The position numbers and the translations under genes are program-made. The notes under the pieces were generated by a model. It had not been told where the DNA came from, ran no database searches, and saw only the letters and a program-made list of their open reading frames with translations. Source: Taenia hydatigena (Eukaryota; Platyhelminthes; Cestoda; Cyclophyllidea; Taeniidae). From it: a stretch of 64,000 bases of DNA. Below are positions 11,363 to 25,353 of the stretch, piece after piece (positions within the stretch are counted from its first letter, which is position 1; every line of letters starts with the position of its first letter). The stretch lies in contig JADWOT020001390.1 of assembly GCA_036345935.2 (NCBI GenBank), positions 1-64,000 of the forward strand, written 5' to 3'.

Positions 11363-13569
11363 ATTTCCTCTGCTAGCCAGTAAGCGGAGATGGATTCGAA
11401 GGCTAAACGAGGTAGCAAAGCTAGAATCATCCGTCTGGAAGCCTAATAACCTCTTCGTCTATCTCAAAATCTCCTGGTCAACGTGACCTTATCTCTATTT
11501 TCGAACATCTATCTACCTATGTACGAAAAGTATGGGAGTTACTCCGACAATATATAAGCGGTATATGAAGCTGGCTGAAATAAGCCTGTCTACGATGCTC
11601 TCAGAAGGCATTTGTGCCAAGAAATAAAGCAATTTGAGCCACCAAGAAGCCAAAGATACACTGGTCATGCGAGTAGACAGAGTTGGTAGGACTTATGTTC
11701 CTAATGCTCAAGCGAATTTAGATGTAGGGATTAAGTACAAGTAGGATCGATACAAGATTAAAAGCACATGTTAATTCTGTGTGTGATTGAAAAAGACTCT
11801 TCCAGCCTTGATTGTAATTCCAGCAGGTGAAAGTGTCAAAAGCCATATGCCACCGTTTCATATAGTGCAGAGTTGCAACCGTTTGGCCTTCAGTGAGTAG
11901 ATAATTGAACTTCCATGCATACATATCAATGTCGTTGGTACAGCGCCTCAAGGATGAGGGTCTCAACATGGTAAGAAGGAGCCCAGTGTCAACTGCTGAG
12001 CATGGCGGTTCCACATTCCTTACCGATGAAAATCTCACACCTACAGAAATATATCAGAGTTTTGTTCAAAAAGACCATTTCTTCAGAGCATAAAGTGTCT
12101 CGTCGAACGGCATCGACGCTTGCTCGTCCACGCAAAAATCAGTCTGTGAAGGCAGCGCTTGCGCTTCCGGCTATGCTAATGACCTCTTAGCCAATCTACA
12201 GAAAAGTAAATTTCATGCTTTTTAAGCCGCTTTAGATTGTTACGGCATCATTGAGGAACCGAGGCACTAATTTGATGGCACGGGCCTACTTACCAGTCCT
12301 TTAAGAGATCGTACCAGCTGAAAGATTTCAACGACCATCGAACTAACAATAAGGTGCGCTAAATCACAAACAAAATTATTAATTAGCCAAAATGATAATG
12401 CAACCTGCTACAGTCTCTGGAAGTTAATAGAATGCATTCACAAGCATCACGCGTTTCGGCACCATTTTATGGAGGCGCTCTGACGTTGGAATATAACCAT
12501 TCACAGATAAATCGCCAAGAAGGGAAGTATTAAGAAATCGTGCAGGAGCTTTCCTTATTTATTTAGAATTTTAATGCTAGAAAAGAAGTAATGCTCAACC
12601 TAATCAGCAGGGAGTTTAGTTGTGTCGGCTTTCTTCTGGCTCCAATACACCTAAATATTGTGCCAAACAATTAGCCATTCCTTGTTATTTTCCCCTGTCC
12701 ATGTACCTTTATTTAGCCACGCTTTACCAACCCATTTGTCTTGTTTAACTATTATTTACCTGCGTGTCGACTTAGTTTTAAATGCTTACCCAGTAGTTCG
12801 ATTTTTAAATTGCTGGAAATCGCATTAATTCTTCGAATCAGTTCTTTTGAGTTACTTAATCTGCAAGTTTCAAATAATCACATTGGGTAAGTAACGTGTT
12901 TTAATGCCAGCTTAATTGTCACTGTATGTTCGGCCGATTTTTCCAAAGTAAAACAGGGTTGTTTACGAGTATGGTATCCCCATTGACTAAGATGAGATAC
13001 AGCATGGTTTTGTTAGTGTTTATAAGGTTTGAAGGAAGTGATATGGTTTGTGCCCAAGCTATCGCCAGTAATTTAGTCAGCTTTGATTAGGCCGCAGAGC
13101 TTTTTACGCTATGGCCTTATTTGCATACCTCGCCAGTTGCAAACACTGAAAGTATATGCAGGCCACCAGTGAAGCAGGATGAGGAAATGGAAAGTGTTCT
13201 TTGCGCAACGAACGGGCTCATGACAACAAAATCTTATCCATCTGAGAAGTGTGTTATTTTATTAAGCGCAACACTGTTTTACCCACCTTTTATTCTACGG
13301 ACAAAATGATGATAAAGGTCGTGAATCACGAGACCCGGAAATATCTCAAAGCAGCCGATTAGAAGAATGCAGCCTGTGGATTAGACCCAATCTAACCCTA
13401 ACCCTGCCCTGTGCACCCCCTCGCTCACTCGTCATCTGCGTCTCAATGGAGGATGTTTGCTAAAACGTGGGCCAATTGCTCATGTTTACCTTATGCTCGG
13501 CCAAAATTACAGTTGATTGATATTAATATGAAGGCGGGTCCCAAAACCAGCATCTTATTTCTTTTTCCT
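11363..13569. other. No gene recognised upstream of hsp70 copy B
   Basis: Sequence upstream of the truncated copy shows no trace of the missing Hsp70 N-terminus on either strand. Open frames are at most about 140 codons and are mostly shadows of the pseudogene or featureless. A telomere-like dinucleosome-scale array is absent; only two telomeric hexamers occur, at 13393. Confidence 0.5.
13393..13405 (-). repeat. Short interstitial telomere-like run
   Basis: TAACCCTAACCCT on the plus strand corresponds to about two copies of the TTAGGG hexamer on the minus strand. At this length chance is a reasonable explanation. No longer array is nearby. Confidence 0.3.
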
Positions 13570-13768
13570 CAGTGATGGCAGTTGTTAGAAGTCACTAACG
13601 CATAACGATAACAAATTCTTGCGATTATTCATTGCATTCTTTACACTTGATTAACGAGCAGTCAGGCAGGCGTCAAGGCTGCGTAACTTTCCGAGAAGGC
13701 CATATAAAGAAAATCAGAAGCGACGGAGATGGTGTCTCAGCACCGAATAAAAGACGACGATGGCCATT
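13570..13768 (+). repeat. Dispersed repeat family 1, copy 1
   Basis: This segment matches the reverse complement of 20216-20737. Shared blocks in order are TGATGGCAGTTGT, GAAGTCACTAACGCATAA, GATAACAA, CTTGATTA, GCAGTCAG(A/G)CAGGCGT, AAGGCTGCGT, ACTTTCCGAG and GGCCATAT, then ATCAGAAGCG, CGGAGA and CCGAATAAAAGA. Identity is high, roughly 80-85% by eye, over about 195 bp. Function and class are unknown and no coding potential was recognised. This copy lacks the ~320 bp present in the middle of the other. Confidence 0.75.
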
Positions 13769-16700
13769 TCTGAAGCTGAATGCCATTAGAAATGTATGCG
13801 CTTTAAACTGCTCCTTGACGGGTTTTCGACTGCTTTGTAGAATGCCAATGCTAGACTCGCAGCTGCTCCGATGCGTGGGGCTGCGATTACAGTGTCATCG
13901 CATTTAAGGTATGGAGACAGATGGGTAGGTGAGATACACTGAACACACCTCTTCATTCCCACCAGCCTTGGGGATCAAAATTAGCCCCAGCTGCAGTTTC
14001 CTCTGCTGCTCTCCCTACTGTAGCATTCGAGTGTGAATGTTCGACCACACAAACTAGGTATTTTTTGTAAAATAAGCGAAGATGATATCAATGAAGATTC
14101 TTCAACCTTTTCAGCATACACAATTTTGCCGCTAGGAGTGCATTATATGATTATTAATGTATACCTATATGGAGTCCGATCACACACCCCCCTCAACTTA
14201 CCTACCCACTAATATTGATGGACATTCCAATGCTCAGATTACTCGTTACAAGCATACGCCAAAATTGTGCTGATTTTAAGAGTCCTTCTGCAGCCATGCG
14301 ACTCTCGTTCCTGACAAGTCCAAGCAGCCAAGTCTTACGCAAATTGAGCTGAAGTGGATCAACCATGTCCGCATTGTTTTATACTGCCCATCCAAATGTA
14401 GTTTTGGATGCCGTTGTTTGAGCACGGCGTCTAGGTGTCTACCGTATAAGGAGTACATGAGTTTGACGCCGCAGGCACTATTTAGATGTTTTGATAGGCC
14501 CCATATTGTAATGTTTCACTGACCATTGTTCTAATTGCCTAATATCAAAGCGCAAATTGCGACTTTTATGGCGTTCTCCTTGCCTTTGCAAGAGTGCACA
14601 GCTGATATTGATGCATCTGCTGAGCTGACTGCAAAAATTTGATGGTGGAATTGGCGTTGAGCTACTCAAGTGTGAGTCTCATTAGATGAATGATAAAAGG
14701 ATGGGCTGCTGCTAAGGCACTGCATGGCAACTAAGCTCAGTGCAGTCGGATAGTTCCTCACGTTCGGGTTGCTGGACCCACTTCATCGCATTTTAACCGT
14801 CTACGCCACACTTCCTTTAACACGTCAAGTTCCTTTGTGATCCAGTTATGCGATTCCGCACAATGAGACCACTTCTCATCGTATCGTTTCGCGCTATCTT
14901 TCGTTGCGTTCAAAGGGTTTGCCTTTACTGCACTAGATCACGCAATGCCAAAATGCTACAAAATAATATATATAATAAAACATCTATCCACGCATGACAT
15001 GTATTTAGAATAGTTTACGATAAAAAGCTCCTTGTGCTTTGCACATGGCATCATTGCTTATCCCTACTACACCTCCTTTACCGATTTTCCGCCTGCTCTT
15101 TAGAAAAAAAGAGTGAACAATTTGCCTATTCGAAGCGATGGCATCATCGAACACTGCAGATCAGCATCAGCACATCCACTATTAGGACTACAGCATAAGC
15201 ATTAATGCTGTAGTGTAGTTACTTGTAGCTTCGTTGCTTATTATCACTAATTATATTGTTCTAATTAGTAATGCATCAGCATTAGCTTTTATAAATGAAG
15301 CATTTACTTGGGGTTTTGGCTGTATTAATGTATACACATGCAATCCGATAAAACAGACTACCCGCACGAATCGTAAAACCCATATTCTATCCACCCACAT
15401 TTTACGTCACGAATAATGTGGCACATGGAAGTGACACCCTCCAAACTCACATGTAATGAGGGTAACATAGACAAACATGAGGGCATCGTGACTGACAAAC
15501 AGATGAACTGGTAGCCAGTTAGGTGCAACTGGGCCTTAGATCCAATAGTCTGCGTTGGGAATTATTATGCCACTAAAGTATGTTCCAAATAAGCATATCT
15601 GCTGAAGTTGAAATGCGATGCGTAAGCTCGTGGAAAGAGAAGAGTTTAAAAAGGCAAAGCCATTAAACGGGAAGCTTTGCGAACATTTCCACCTATGCTA
15701 ATTGTCGGCTAGAAATGCTGCAGAAATTCTCCTTTGCATATGCTTGAGCTAGCTATAATCAATCACAAATAGAAAATGGTAAAATTCACTTGCATTGAAA
15801 TACTTAATGCTAGATCTTTACATTAGTAGTGATTTGAGCTAAGTGTGCGAGTCTTCAACCTAATTGCTACATATCCGAACTACAGTTCAATCAATAAGTC
15901 AAACAGAAAACAGGAAAATGAACGTTTATCTCAACCATCAGGACCGATTCACTGATATCAAAGCCAAGTATGGGGGAACATTTTCTTATTCTGAGAATGG
16001 GTAGCTGTCACCAATCTAATGTTGTACCCTTGTAAGCTAAAGGAGCATGCCAATGAGTAAACAGAGAGCACTGTCGCTTTCCTTCAACTTCAAAAGGGCA
16101 ATGAGTGGAAACACCATTTCTATCATTGTGTTGATTTGTCTCTTAGTCGGTGGCTTCGGTTATCCTAAGCTATCAACTTTTCCGTCTTGCAAATAATCTG
16201 TGTGCCATTCTGGTTCAGATACTGGCTGCGGTTGTCAGAGTGGTGTGCTCTTTCATAGACTTCCATGGTCTGGTCACGCCTGACTGATCCGTGAGTCATC
16301 GTGTTCGAACGTGTTTAATTTTAACATGTGGGTTCTTATAATAGCACACGATACTAACAATGCGCTAAAAATCAGTCACCTTTTAAATTCGTACGATTCT
16401 AGTTCGCACTGCAAATATATAGGGCTCCAAAGTTGTTGGCAGGAGGGATCCATTTACAGGCAAGTTGCAGATCCTTCTTCAAGACAAAGCCCTCATCTTT
16501 AGTGAAAGTCGTGAATGTGACAGTTATTTCTACTTCAAATTTTTATTTCAGACAGCGCAGAAGTCAGGGTCTTGGAGAAGAGGAGCTGACGTTTGGTTGC
16601 GCTGCCGTAATATGCGACTGACGATCTCCCCTATAATCAGTTACAGGCGTGCTAACATCGGACGCTACGAACATTATTTTAAAGAAGGGAATCAACGTCA

Positions 16701-19700
16701 GCATTTGTCGATTCTCCGGAGCAAATTGGGTGAGGTGAAGCTGATGAAACAAACATGGCTCCAAGCTGAATGCGTTGAATTAGAAATTCTATTGTGAATC
16801 CGATGGTTATCAGATGGTTACAGTGGATACTAGGGTTAGTGGAATAAATGCGTGAATAAATTAGCATCTAACATGATTGATTTAAGACCAACTATTGGGT
16901 GGGCTAGAGGTTGTAATAAAGGCAAAGGAGAGCATGATTTTGCAAGCAGGACCTCAATTCTGGTGAATCCGGAGTTGAGGCTCAATGTAACAGTTGCAGA
17001 AGGACTGTTTAGTGCGTTCGCGAATAATGCCTGCCTAACAAGAAATCTCCATCACTACGCCTCAATCACTGTATGTTCAAAATTATGGTGTCAATTTAGG
17101 CCAATAATATGAACCAGCTCAATTCAGACACATGAACGTAAAAATTTCATCGTTTTCCATCATCTCTATTGTCTTAGCCACTAGCCAAGGGCAAATGTAG
17201 GTCAGTCCAACCTGTAAAGGCCGATAACAAAATACCGCGCTCCTCATCCCCCATTTATCTCGATCTGTTTCACTGAAGCTAGTCATGAGAGGATAGATAT
17301 CCGGGTCGCGTACCAAAAGCCTAATGCTAACCAACGTTAACTGTTTAGGGCAAGATATAGAGCATTTTATAAATATCAATAGCTTGAAAACTGCATTAGC
17401 GCTGGCTTTTAAGAAAATTGGAGCACGTAAAGTGCTATTTCACTTGTAACAGCCATAAAATTGAGACCGAAGAGATTCTGCACATTACAAAAAGGGAAAT
17501 TCTGTGAAATGCTGGCCCGCAATCGGTGATACCAGCATGTTTGACCTTAAATTCAACAAGGAGGTAAATGTTTTTAAGGGTGATGCCTCAACATACTAAC
17601 ATTGAGTGCTGGCCGCATTTCTCCTTCTTACGCGAGTTTGCTTTAATTTTTATCATTCATCACTATACAGATCCATGCTCATGTTTTGTCTCTCCTTAGT
17701 GACTCTTGCGAAGCCAACATTTACTCTGAGTCTACAAAATACTTCTCAAGTTTCATTATCAAAACTCACAAGTGAGCGTAAACAGACAACCCTAACCATT
17801 TGCAGAATTATTCGATCACTCAACCGACCACCAAGCCTGTAGGTTCACGTGGTGCCCTACATTGTGCGACCATACCCTTTGGCATCCGGACGATTTCGGA
17901 TGCGGGTAGCGTGTAGGTCACAAACAGCAAGGATGTCCTTGTGTTTTAATTGCGGCATCATTTGCGTGGAGAGGAAAGCAGAGGAGTAGGAATGCGTGAA
18001 GTGAGTTTTAATGTAAAGGCCTAAGAGTGGGACATTAGCGATGGTGGACAAGAGAAACTGGAAACTTTGTCATTGGAAAACGAAAGAGTCGAAAAATGCG
18101 AATGAGAATGAAGTGAGAAAGAACAAATTAGCGAAAAAGAAATGCAGGAAAGAAGTGCACGCTTGACTTGTGTTGGGATGACAAAAACGCCACTCGCCTT
18201 ATTGCACATTGGCCCTACCATTTTTAGCATTCGCCACCAGTGATACAACCATAACACTGGAATTGTCCACTGAAACATTCGCCAGCTTGGCACTGCATAT
18301 AGTCACGAAAGCTTGCCTATCCCACCTTTATATCCGCCACATTGGTCGCAGTTTCCACCACAGCACCAAGGGCGCCGCCATCTCATGTCTACTGGACTCC
18401 ATGAGGAAAGACGGAGTTCTTAAAACCATGGCACAGTAACTGGGAACATGTGTAGCCGCAGATTACATCCTGACAATCGTAGCCAGTAGTTGCACTGGAA
18501 TAGCACACAGATAATGATATGACCGAAATGTTGATTGCTTTGGGTAACAAAAGCTACCAGAATCCGCCCCTTGCCGAATCGCAGTAATCTGGCATTCGAC
18601 GGCTTTGGTATACTCCTTTATAGAAATTAATGGCTTGGTCACACTTTGCTGACCCCGGTTTATCTGTTTGTCAAACACACTGCCCTCGTGTTTGATTTGG
18701 TCAACTTCATAGCATGTGCATTTGGAAGGTGTTCCTTTCCATGCCCTGCGTAAGTTGTGGTTTGTAATGCGTGATAAACAAAAATGTGGGTTACGCTTTT
18801 CTCATAGACGGGCCGCATGGTCAATGGATACGTTCTTGCAATGCTTTGTCTCATTCTCTTATTAAATGTTTTCGTTACCGATGCTTTGCTGCCCCTGAGC
18901 AATCTGATGGCCAACTTAACTTTAATTTTCACAATTCAGCCTAATCCCATTTGAGGGTGACTGACTTTATCCAAGTTAAGTGACCTCGTAGGTAATTTCA
19001 GTCCGACAAACGTCATAAATACGATTTCAAAATTGATGGTATAGCATGGCATTCAACGGTGACACCCAAGGCTTGTCCATGGCCTTTTTAGCTAATTTTA
19101 TTTATAAGTCCTCGATTTTCTTTATTGCGTTATACATACCATCAAATCATATTCCAGTAGTTGTTCCTTTGCACCAACAAGGACATGCGACCTATCAGGA
19201 GCTGCCGATTCGCATTTCACCTTTCACGAAGTCGATCGCCGCCATTAAATATCTAGTGCACTATCGAATAATACTGACTAACCAACACACCAGATGAGGC
19301 TGTAGCATTGATTTAAACTAGTCGCGGAAAGCTGCATATGAAATGAAATAAGCGCAGACTTTTATTAAACCATTTTTAGGAAACGATTAATCTATCAACT
19401 AATCAAGTATACTCGTATGATTTTAGTCAGAATGCTAACTTATGAATGATCATAATGAGCACTGAAGCGCTTACTCCCTACCTCTCTCCCTCTACCCATT
19501 CACCCTTCCTGCCTTTCCCACATGACTAAGCCGGCATTCACACCACACACTTTTTGTTCTTTTCCTTTTTCTCCTAATTCCACCGCCTCACGCTACCTTC
19601 ACTTCCTTTACATCGGTTCTGCATCAACCCAAAACACAATGCAAAATGCAGCTGTCCATGGGCTTGCCAACGCCACCACCACTTCCAGTGGCATTACTAA

Positions 19701-20215
19701 GCGCAATACATTTGCATTCACAATACATTCTGTGCATTTTGGTTTCACCAAGAGCAGCTCAACAAAAATGTTAATCATAATGCATAGATTAAACCTTAAA
19801 TCATACAGCATACAAACTGCGGCGGAAAGGAAGTGACGAATTTTACATTCTGTTAAATTTTCTTACAGGGCAACCAGCGTGACAATGCGAACGATGGACT
19901 CGCCTTATTGAGGAAGGAGAGGTTGTGTGTCATTAATAGCTGGACATCGCAGCCCATACTAGAAGCGCATTCGCACAGAGAATTTTACATTAGCAACTGT
20001 CGCGGCTGCCCCCAAAGCAAGAATTACGTAGGACGATCCCAATCCCATAACTTGACAATTGAATGAAGCAATCTTTTGATCTTTCGAAAGCTTTATAGCC
20101 GGTAACCAAGCAGCTTTCCTTAGAAAACCCTTAATTAAATTACTCAGCACTGAAATCCAAAAGCATTTGCAGAATAACTCACCATTTGTATTAAATTTGA
20201 AATTTATACAGTTAC
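13769..20215. other. No gene recognised (6.4 kb)
   Basis: AT-rich, with scattered frames of 60-110 codons (for example 16465-16797 plus). None has a recognisable domain, and none pairs convincingly with another exon across splice sites. It contains a short perfect hairpin at 15187-15214. Confidence 0.5.
15187..15214. repeat. Perfect 10-bp inverted repeat (hairpin)
   Basis: ACTACAGCAT (15187-15196) and ATGCTGTAGT (15205-15214) are exact reverse complements separated by an 8-base loop. There is no T-run or gene context to suggest a function. Confidence 0.7.
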
Positions 20216-20737
20216 GTGCGTCTTCTTTTATTCGGTATTGGGCAACCGTCTCCGACGCTTCTGATTCCTTTAACGAACATCACCGAATTTTGAGCACGAA
20301 GAGGCTGGCATGTTTTTGGTGCCAATCCAAAGAGAATAGCGGTGATCTTTTGTTGTAAGCTGTCTTGCGCCTGAATTAAAATAGGTTTGCAATCAAAAAT
20401 AGCATAAAATAAGTAAATGAATTCGAACATAATAACGCAAATAAAAGTTTGCTGATAAGAAAAATTAATGGAACCCACCATTACAGCCAGACGCTGCAGT
20501 TCATGTATTGCCTTTTGCTGGTATCGGGGCTTAAATAATCCACGATTACGGGGTAGGGATTTGATTGACCTCACCTTTATGCCAGCACATTGGTTCCTTC
20601 ATATGGCCTGCTCGGAAAGTCACGCAGCCTTAACGCCTGTCTGACTGCTTGCTAATCAAGGGTGTAGAATGTAATAAACGATCGTGAGAAGTTGTTATCT
20701 TTATGCGTTAGTGACTTCCGACAACTGCCATCACTAC
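20216..20737 (-). repeat. Dispersed repeat family 1, copy 2 (inverted, interrupted)
   Basis: The reverse complement of 20593-20737 aligns to 13570-13712, and the reverse complement of 20216-20270 aligns to 13712-13768. The two halves are separated here by about 320 bp that copy 1 lacks. Orientation is opposite to copy 1, about 7 kb away. Ends are approximate. Confidence 0.75.
20271..20592 (-). mobile_element. ~320 bp insertion inside dispersed repeat (candidate small transposable element)
   Basis: This sequence is present in copy 2 but absent from copy 1 of the dispersed repeat. On the minus strand it is bounded by AAGGAACCA on one side and AAGGAATCA on the other, a near-identical 9-mer pair. 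The pair could be a target-site duplication or the footprint of a deletion between short direct repeats in copy 1. I see no clear terminal inverted repeats, Pol III boxes or coding frame. Insertion versus deletion is unresolved. Confidence 0.35.
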
Positions 20738-23700
20738 TGTTGTCAGTTAAACTAAAAGCGCCTGTATATTTTGAGGTCGGATCTTTCCTTGTAGAGTTTT
20801 AGCTCGGTAGATCTTTCGTTCTTCTGGCAAATGGTGGACAGATTCATCATTTGCTTGGTCCATGAAATGATTCAAGCACTTATCCGTAACTCGCTGCTTT
20901 AAGATTTTCATAACTAACGTTTAATTTGTTCGAAATTCGAAAATAGGATTTGTATGTCATTTCATTACACAATTTTTTGAGTGTGTATTTAGCAAAATTC
21001 GATTGCTTGTTTCCCGATGGCTATGTAAACTTTGTGCACTTGAATAAGCGTGCTATTCATTAGTCATGCAGCGTTTTGTGCTTATGCAGATCGGGCGTAT
21101 TCCACGCAAGATGCATCGACAGATTCCACCAGCGTCATATTCAGATATTCTTCAGAATGGCTAACAGAATACATACCAAATGTTGCAGTTTAAGTGCTGC
21201 AAATGTTCCCATATAAGCTTGGCATTATCCACCTCAGAAAATTCGATTTTTCTTTTGCATTTTTTTCATTTTCAACAACGAGCCAAATAATTCATAGGTA
21301 AAGAACTGTACACTTTTAACAATCACGACTTTCCAAGACTCATCGATCTTAAAATGTGTTTTGTCAAGCAGTTGTAGAGTTCTCAGCGATGCGCAGAATG
21401 CCCTTAGTTTTTCCTTGATTGGCTCTTACATGAGACATCATAGAATCCTTTGGAAATACGAAATAGAAGTAAAACCAGGCTATTATCATGCATTGTTCAT
21501 GGGATTTCTTTGGCCACTTGTAGTGCTGATATTTGCGCTTATTTCCTTATTTTCCTACATACGTGTTTCCATTTTAGAATGGTCCACTTTAGTGAGGTCA
21601 CAAATAGACTACTCGAACCAGAAGTAGGCATGAAATGCCTGTAATTGCGAGATCAGCTACGCCGAGTCTATTGATATGTTTTAAGCTACTAACGGCCTAG
21701 CTCTGTGATGAGTTACTAAGGCTATTTGCATCGCACGACTTCAGGATGCCATCGTTGCTAGCCTTAGTTTATTTTTAAAAGAGCCAACTGGCTGTCGTGG
21801 GTGAGGGCGTTGCTAACACTAATGCGTATCTATGCTGCAGCCATCCGGACCAATAGTCAGGCTAGGTCGTCAGGGTTGGTGCCCTAAACTAATTAAAGAC
21901 GTCATCTGGGGACTCAAATTTCCGAAATCCTAGACTAATTTGCAGCTTGTTCCACAACTAATCAGCAGGATCCTTCTCTTAGTTTGGATTCATCAAATTA
22001 TCCTACAAATTCGCTTAGTGGGTTGTTACGAGCAATTAGAAAACAATATGAGCAATAATGCCTCCTAGAAACCTTGTATCGAACTTGTTGCTTAGTTAAT
22101 TGGAATGTTCTCAACCTGTTGCATTTAAGGAAAGCAATGCAAAGGAAATTAGCAATTTCGTGACCTAGATTCGACTGAAGACCTCGGTACCCAAAACCAC
22201 CATTCATGGTATTCGGCAAATCTTGCTAAGAGTGTAAACGCAAGATCCCTGCATGCCCATTTACGCAAGACATAAACAAAACATGTGTCGTTTTGATGAA
22301 TAAGCATATCTCAAACACAGCTTTCCACATCAAACCTTATCCAGCATTGTCCATCCCAATCGTACTGCCATAGGCGAGCATTTAACGAGTGGGAGAGTGA
22401 ATAGGAATCAAAATTTAGGTGCATCTCACCTAAAATAGGCACCATAATGAGATGTAGATGTGTTATTATCAATATTTTCTTGAAATATGTGAGTAGTATA
22501 TTAGTGCCGCAGTTTAAAGTTAAAATCAAAAGTCTTTAGGATAGAATTAATGCCTGAAAGCACCGATGCATTTCATTCTCGTGGTAAGAGAGTATCTGTA
22601 CTGGACACTTAGGATTGACATGAGTCTTCGCCTGGATGCGGTAAAACACTTGTAACAAAGCTTGGCAGCAATTCATTGAACTAACCCCTATACTTTATCA
22701 TAATTTGCTGATGACTTATAGATGTTGAGTATAGTTTATGCCTCACCAAATGTGGCGAGTGCCAGGAATCTTTCAAAGGCACTAGTTTTGTGCTTAATTA
22801 GCATGATGCAAGTAAAGGGGTGATCTCACAATGCAATAGCCAGATCCAACCATGGATGAACCGATTTAGCAAGCTTGGCCCTTCCAAAAACAAATGATCG
22901 TTTCCTAGACTTACCAAATCTGAGACTACACAACCGAGCTCATCTATGTATGTCATGGGGAGCGACCGTGCGATTTACTACGCTGACTCACCTTTAATCC
23001 CCTGACCTCAAAAAGTCACAACCCAGTAACCACTGTAATCACGTCCATTTACATAAACGTGATGCAGTTCCACAATGTTAAATAAAAACACGGCTGTTCG
23101 ACAAGACTCAAATCCAGCCAACCCATGCAGGCACCCGGTGCATATCATGGAATATCCAGATGGGTCTCTAGCTAAAGTGGCATATCTACTTGCATTTAAT
23201 GTTGCGAAATTTAGGCGGATAGTCATCAACTCTAGTTTTAAGTTCAACCTTGTTGTAGCCAATGCCACGATGTACTCAAAATTCATTAGCAAAGCTAAGG
23301 TGCAAGGCGAATCTCATTTAAGGGTCTTAAGTTTTGTTAAATAACATTCAACTTTGCATTATTAGTTTTCACGCTGGTCTCCTGGTCAGGAAGACACCTT
23401 TGTTTACGTGATTAACACTAATTCGATATGTATCGTGTGAATCCTTGCAATGGTTCTACGTAGCAGGAGCAGTCACGGTCAGATTTTCATCATCTTAAAT
23501 TGAGCGACCAATGTGAGCAGCCGAATCGACTTAAAGGCATGCCCTACTAATCCGACTTTTGCAAATAACGTTATGAGGCTCACTCGGATGTGATGATGCG
23601 TATGTGGACGCATAACCAGGATGTCATTTTGTATCATCTGATGTGGTTCATTTGATTCTCAATAAATGCGACCTTAACTTTTCCAAGAGTGATGACGGGG

Positions 23701-24370
23701 GACACCAAGTTCATTTAATTCCTGTTAGTGCAATTTTTTTTTATTTTAAGCCCTAGCAATACGATTAGTTCTGGGCTGGTCGGCTCTGTTGGCAACAGTT
23801 CTGCAAAGTACAGTGAGTTCGCAAGGAATCTGAAAGAGTGCCATTCTGCCAACCTAAAGAGGCACATTGTTTTATTGAGTCCTCTAGATTGGATGCTTAA
23901 AATACATTTAATTTTAATCGAATGGGAACATTTGTAATTAAAGGAAACCCTTAATTTTTCAGTTTCGAAGTCGGCAGCCGCCGTCGCAGTGGCATTCATA
24001 GATGTAGGTGATCGTCAGGTCAATTTAGGCACCACTGATCAATGTTGTGTGTCCATGTGACAGCTTATGACCAACTAATGATGCTTCCGATTGATACCCG
24101 CAGGTATTCACCAGCCTCTATTATAAGTCTTCCTGTCCACTACAGTGATATGAAGCTAAACCACCCAGTGATAAAACACTTGAATAAAATCAAGCCTTGT
24201 AATGCCAGTTTGACATCTTCTATTACCAACTTCACCCTCAGCACTTTCTAATTCATAGCCTTGCCCATCGTTCCCACTGCTGTTTAGCATCCGCTCTTGA
24301 CCTTTTGTCATTGACACTTGATCTACGAAAAATCTGTCTTAACCTTGCACAGAACTCGAAACTTCTTGGA

Positions 24371-24434
24371 CAGTAAGTGAGTATTAGTGGTAAGTAGTAA
24401 GTAGGAAGCAGTCGTAAGTATTCATAGTAGTAAT
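24371..24434 (+). repeat. Imperfect AGTA/AAGT-rich simple repeat
   Basis: The run is built from GTAAGT and AGTAGT words, with GTAAGTAGTAAGTAGG at its core, and decays toward both sides. It is low-complexity sequence with no evident function. Confidence 0.6.
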
Positions 24435-25336
24435 GAAAACTTCAAGTTCAAGCAGCACACACTGAACTGGGACACTTATCCCCTTTAAAGTAAAACTGAG
24501 GAATCCAAGGGGTGGACGCTTGGACAAGCATTTGCTTGGCATTAAACTGTGATAAATAACTATGGATTATACTCTTCGGACTGCGGTCTGCAGAACTTCA
24601 TTGGTCCCTTGTCTAAACTGTTTCAGAATCGTTTATGCCATTGGCTTAAGGAGGCTATTTCTTAACACTGGTCACGACCTTCAAGAAAACGACTGATGGA
24701 AGTAAGCAATAAAAAGTGTGAGGAAATAGAGGACCATGAAAGCAGCATCGGACCCCAAGTCTCTAACTTGAGACAAAGATTTATCAATTTTGGATGCATA
24801 GAATGGCTTCAAAAAGTCAAAAAAAGATTTAACAAGTTAAAAACCAAAGATCGTTTGCAGACCTACTGACATCGATATATTGTCAAATCTACACCGCAAT
24901 ACACAGCTTTCATAGGCAAAAGAACCACAAGTCGTCAGTAAACAAGGCGGTCATTAACAGATGCAATTTTACTTGTCGAAATCTTTCAAAGAACGGCCAG
25001 TCTCGGATTTGACACATCAGAGCGGCACCTCTGCTAGGAACCCTCGTATCTAGCTACTAGTCCACAGAGCGCACCTAATAGCTGCCCTTTGTTTGTTGTG
25101 AGTCCATGTCTCAATCAGGATATACACAATGAACATCTGCCAGCACATACTGCTGGGTGTCTCAGACAATTCCGCCCTACACATTCCTTAAAGGGTATAA
25201 GTAAACTATAAGTAATGAGAGAAATTCACTTATTGTAGTGCCGCTAGACTAATCAGGATTTTTCTTCCTCACCATGTTTCAAAATGAGCAAATAAAATGC
25301 TCAAAACACTTAAAACAGTGTTTGATTACCTCACTT

Positions 25337-25353
25337 TATATATATATATATAT
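25337..25353. repeat. (TA)n microsatellite
   Basis: An uninterrupted alternating TA run of 17 bases in an AT-rich neighbourhood. Confidence 0.85.
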
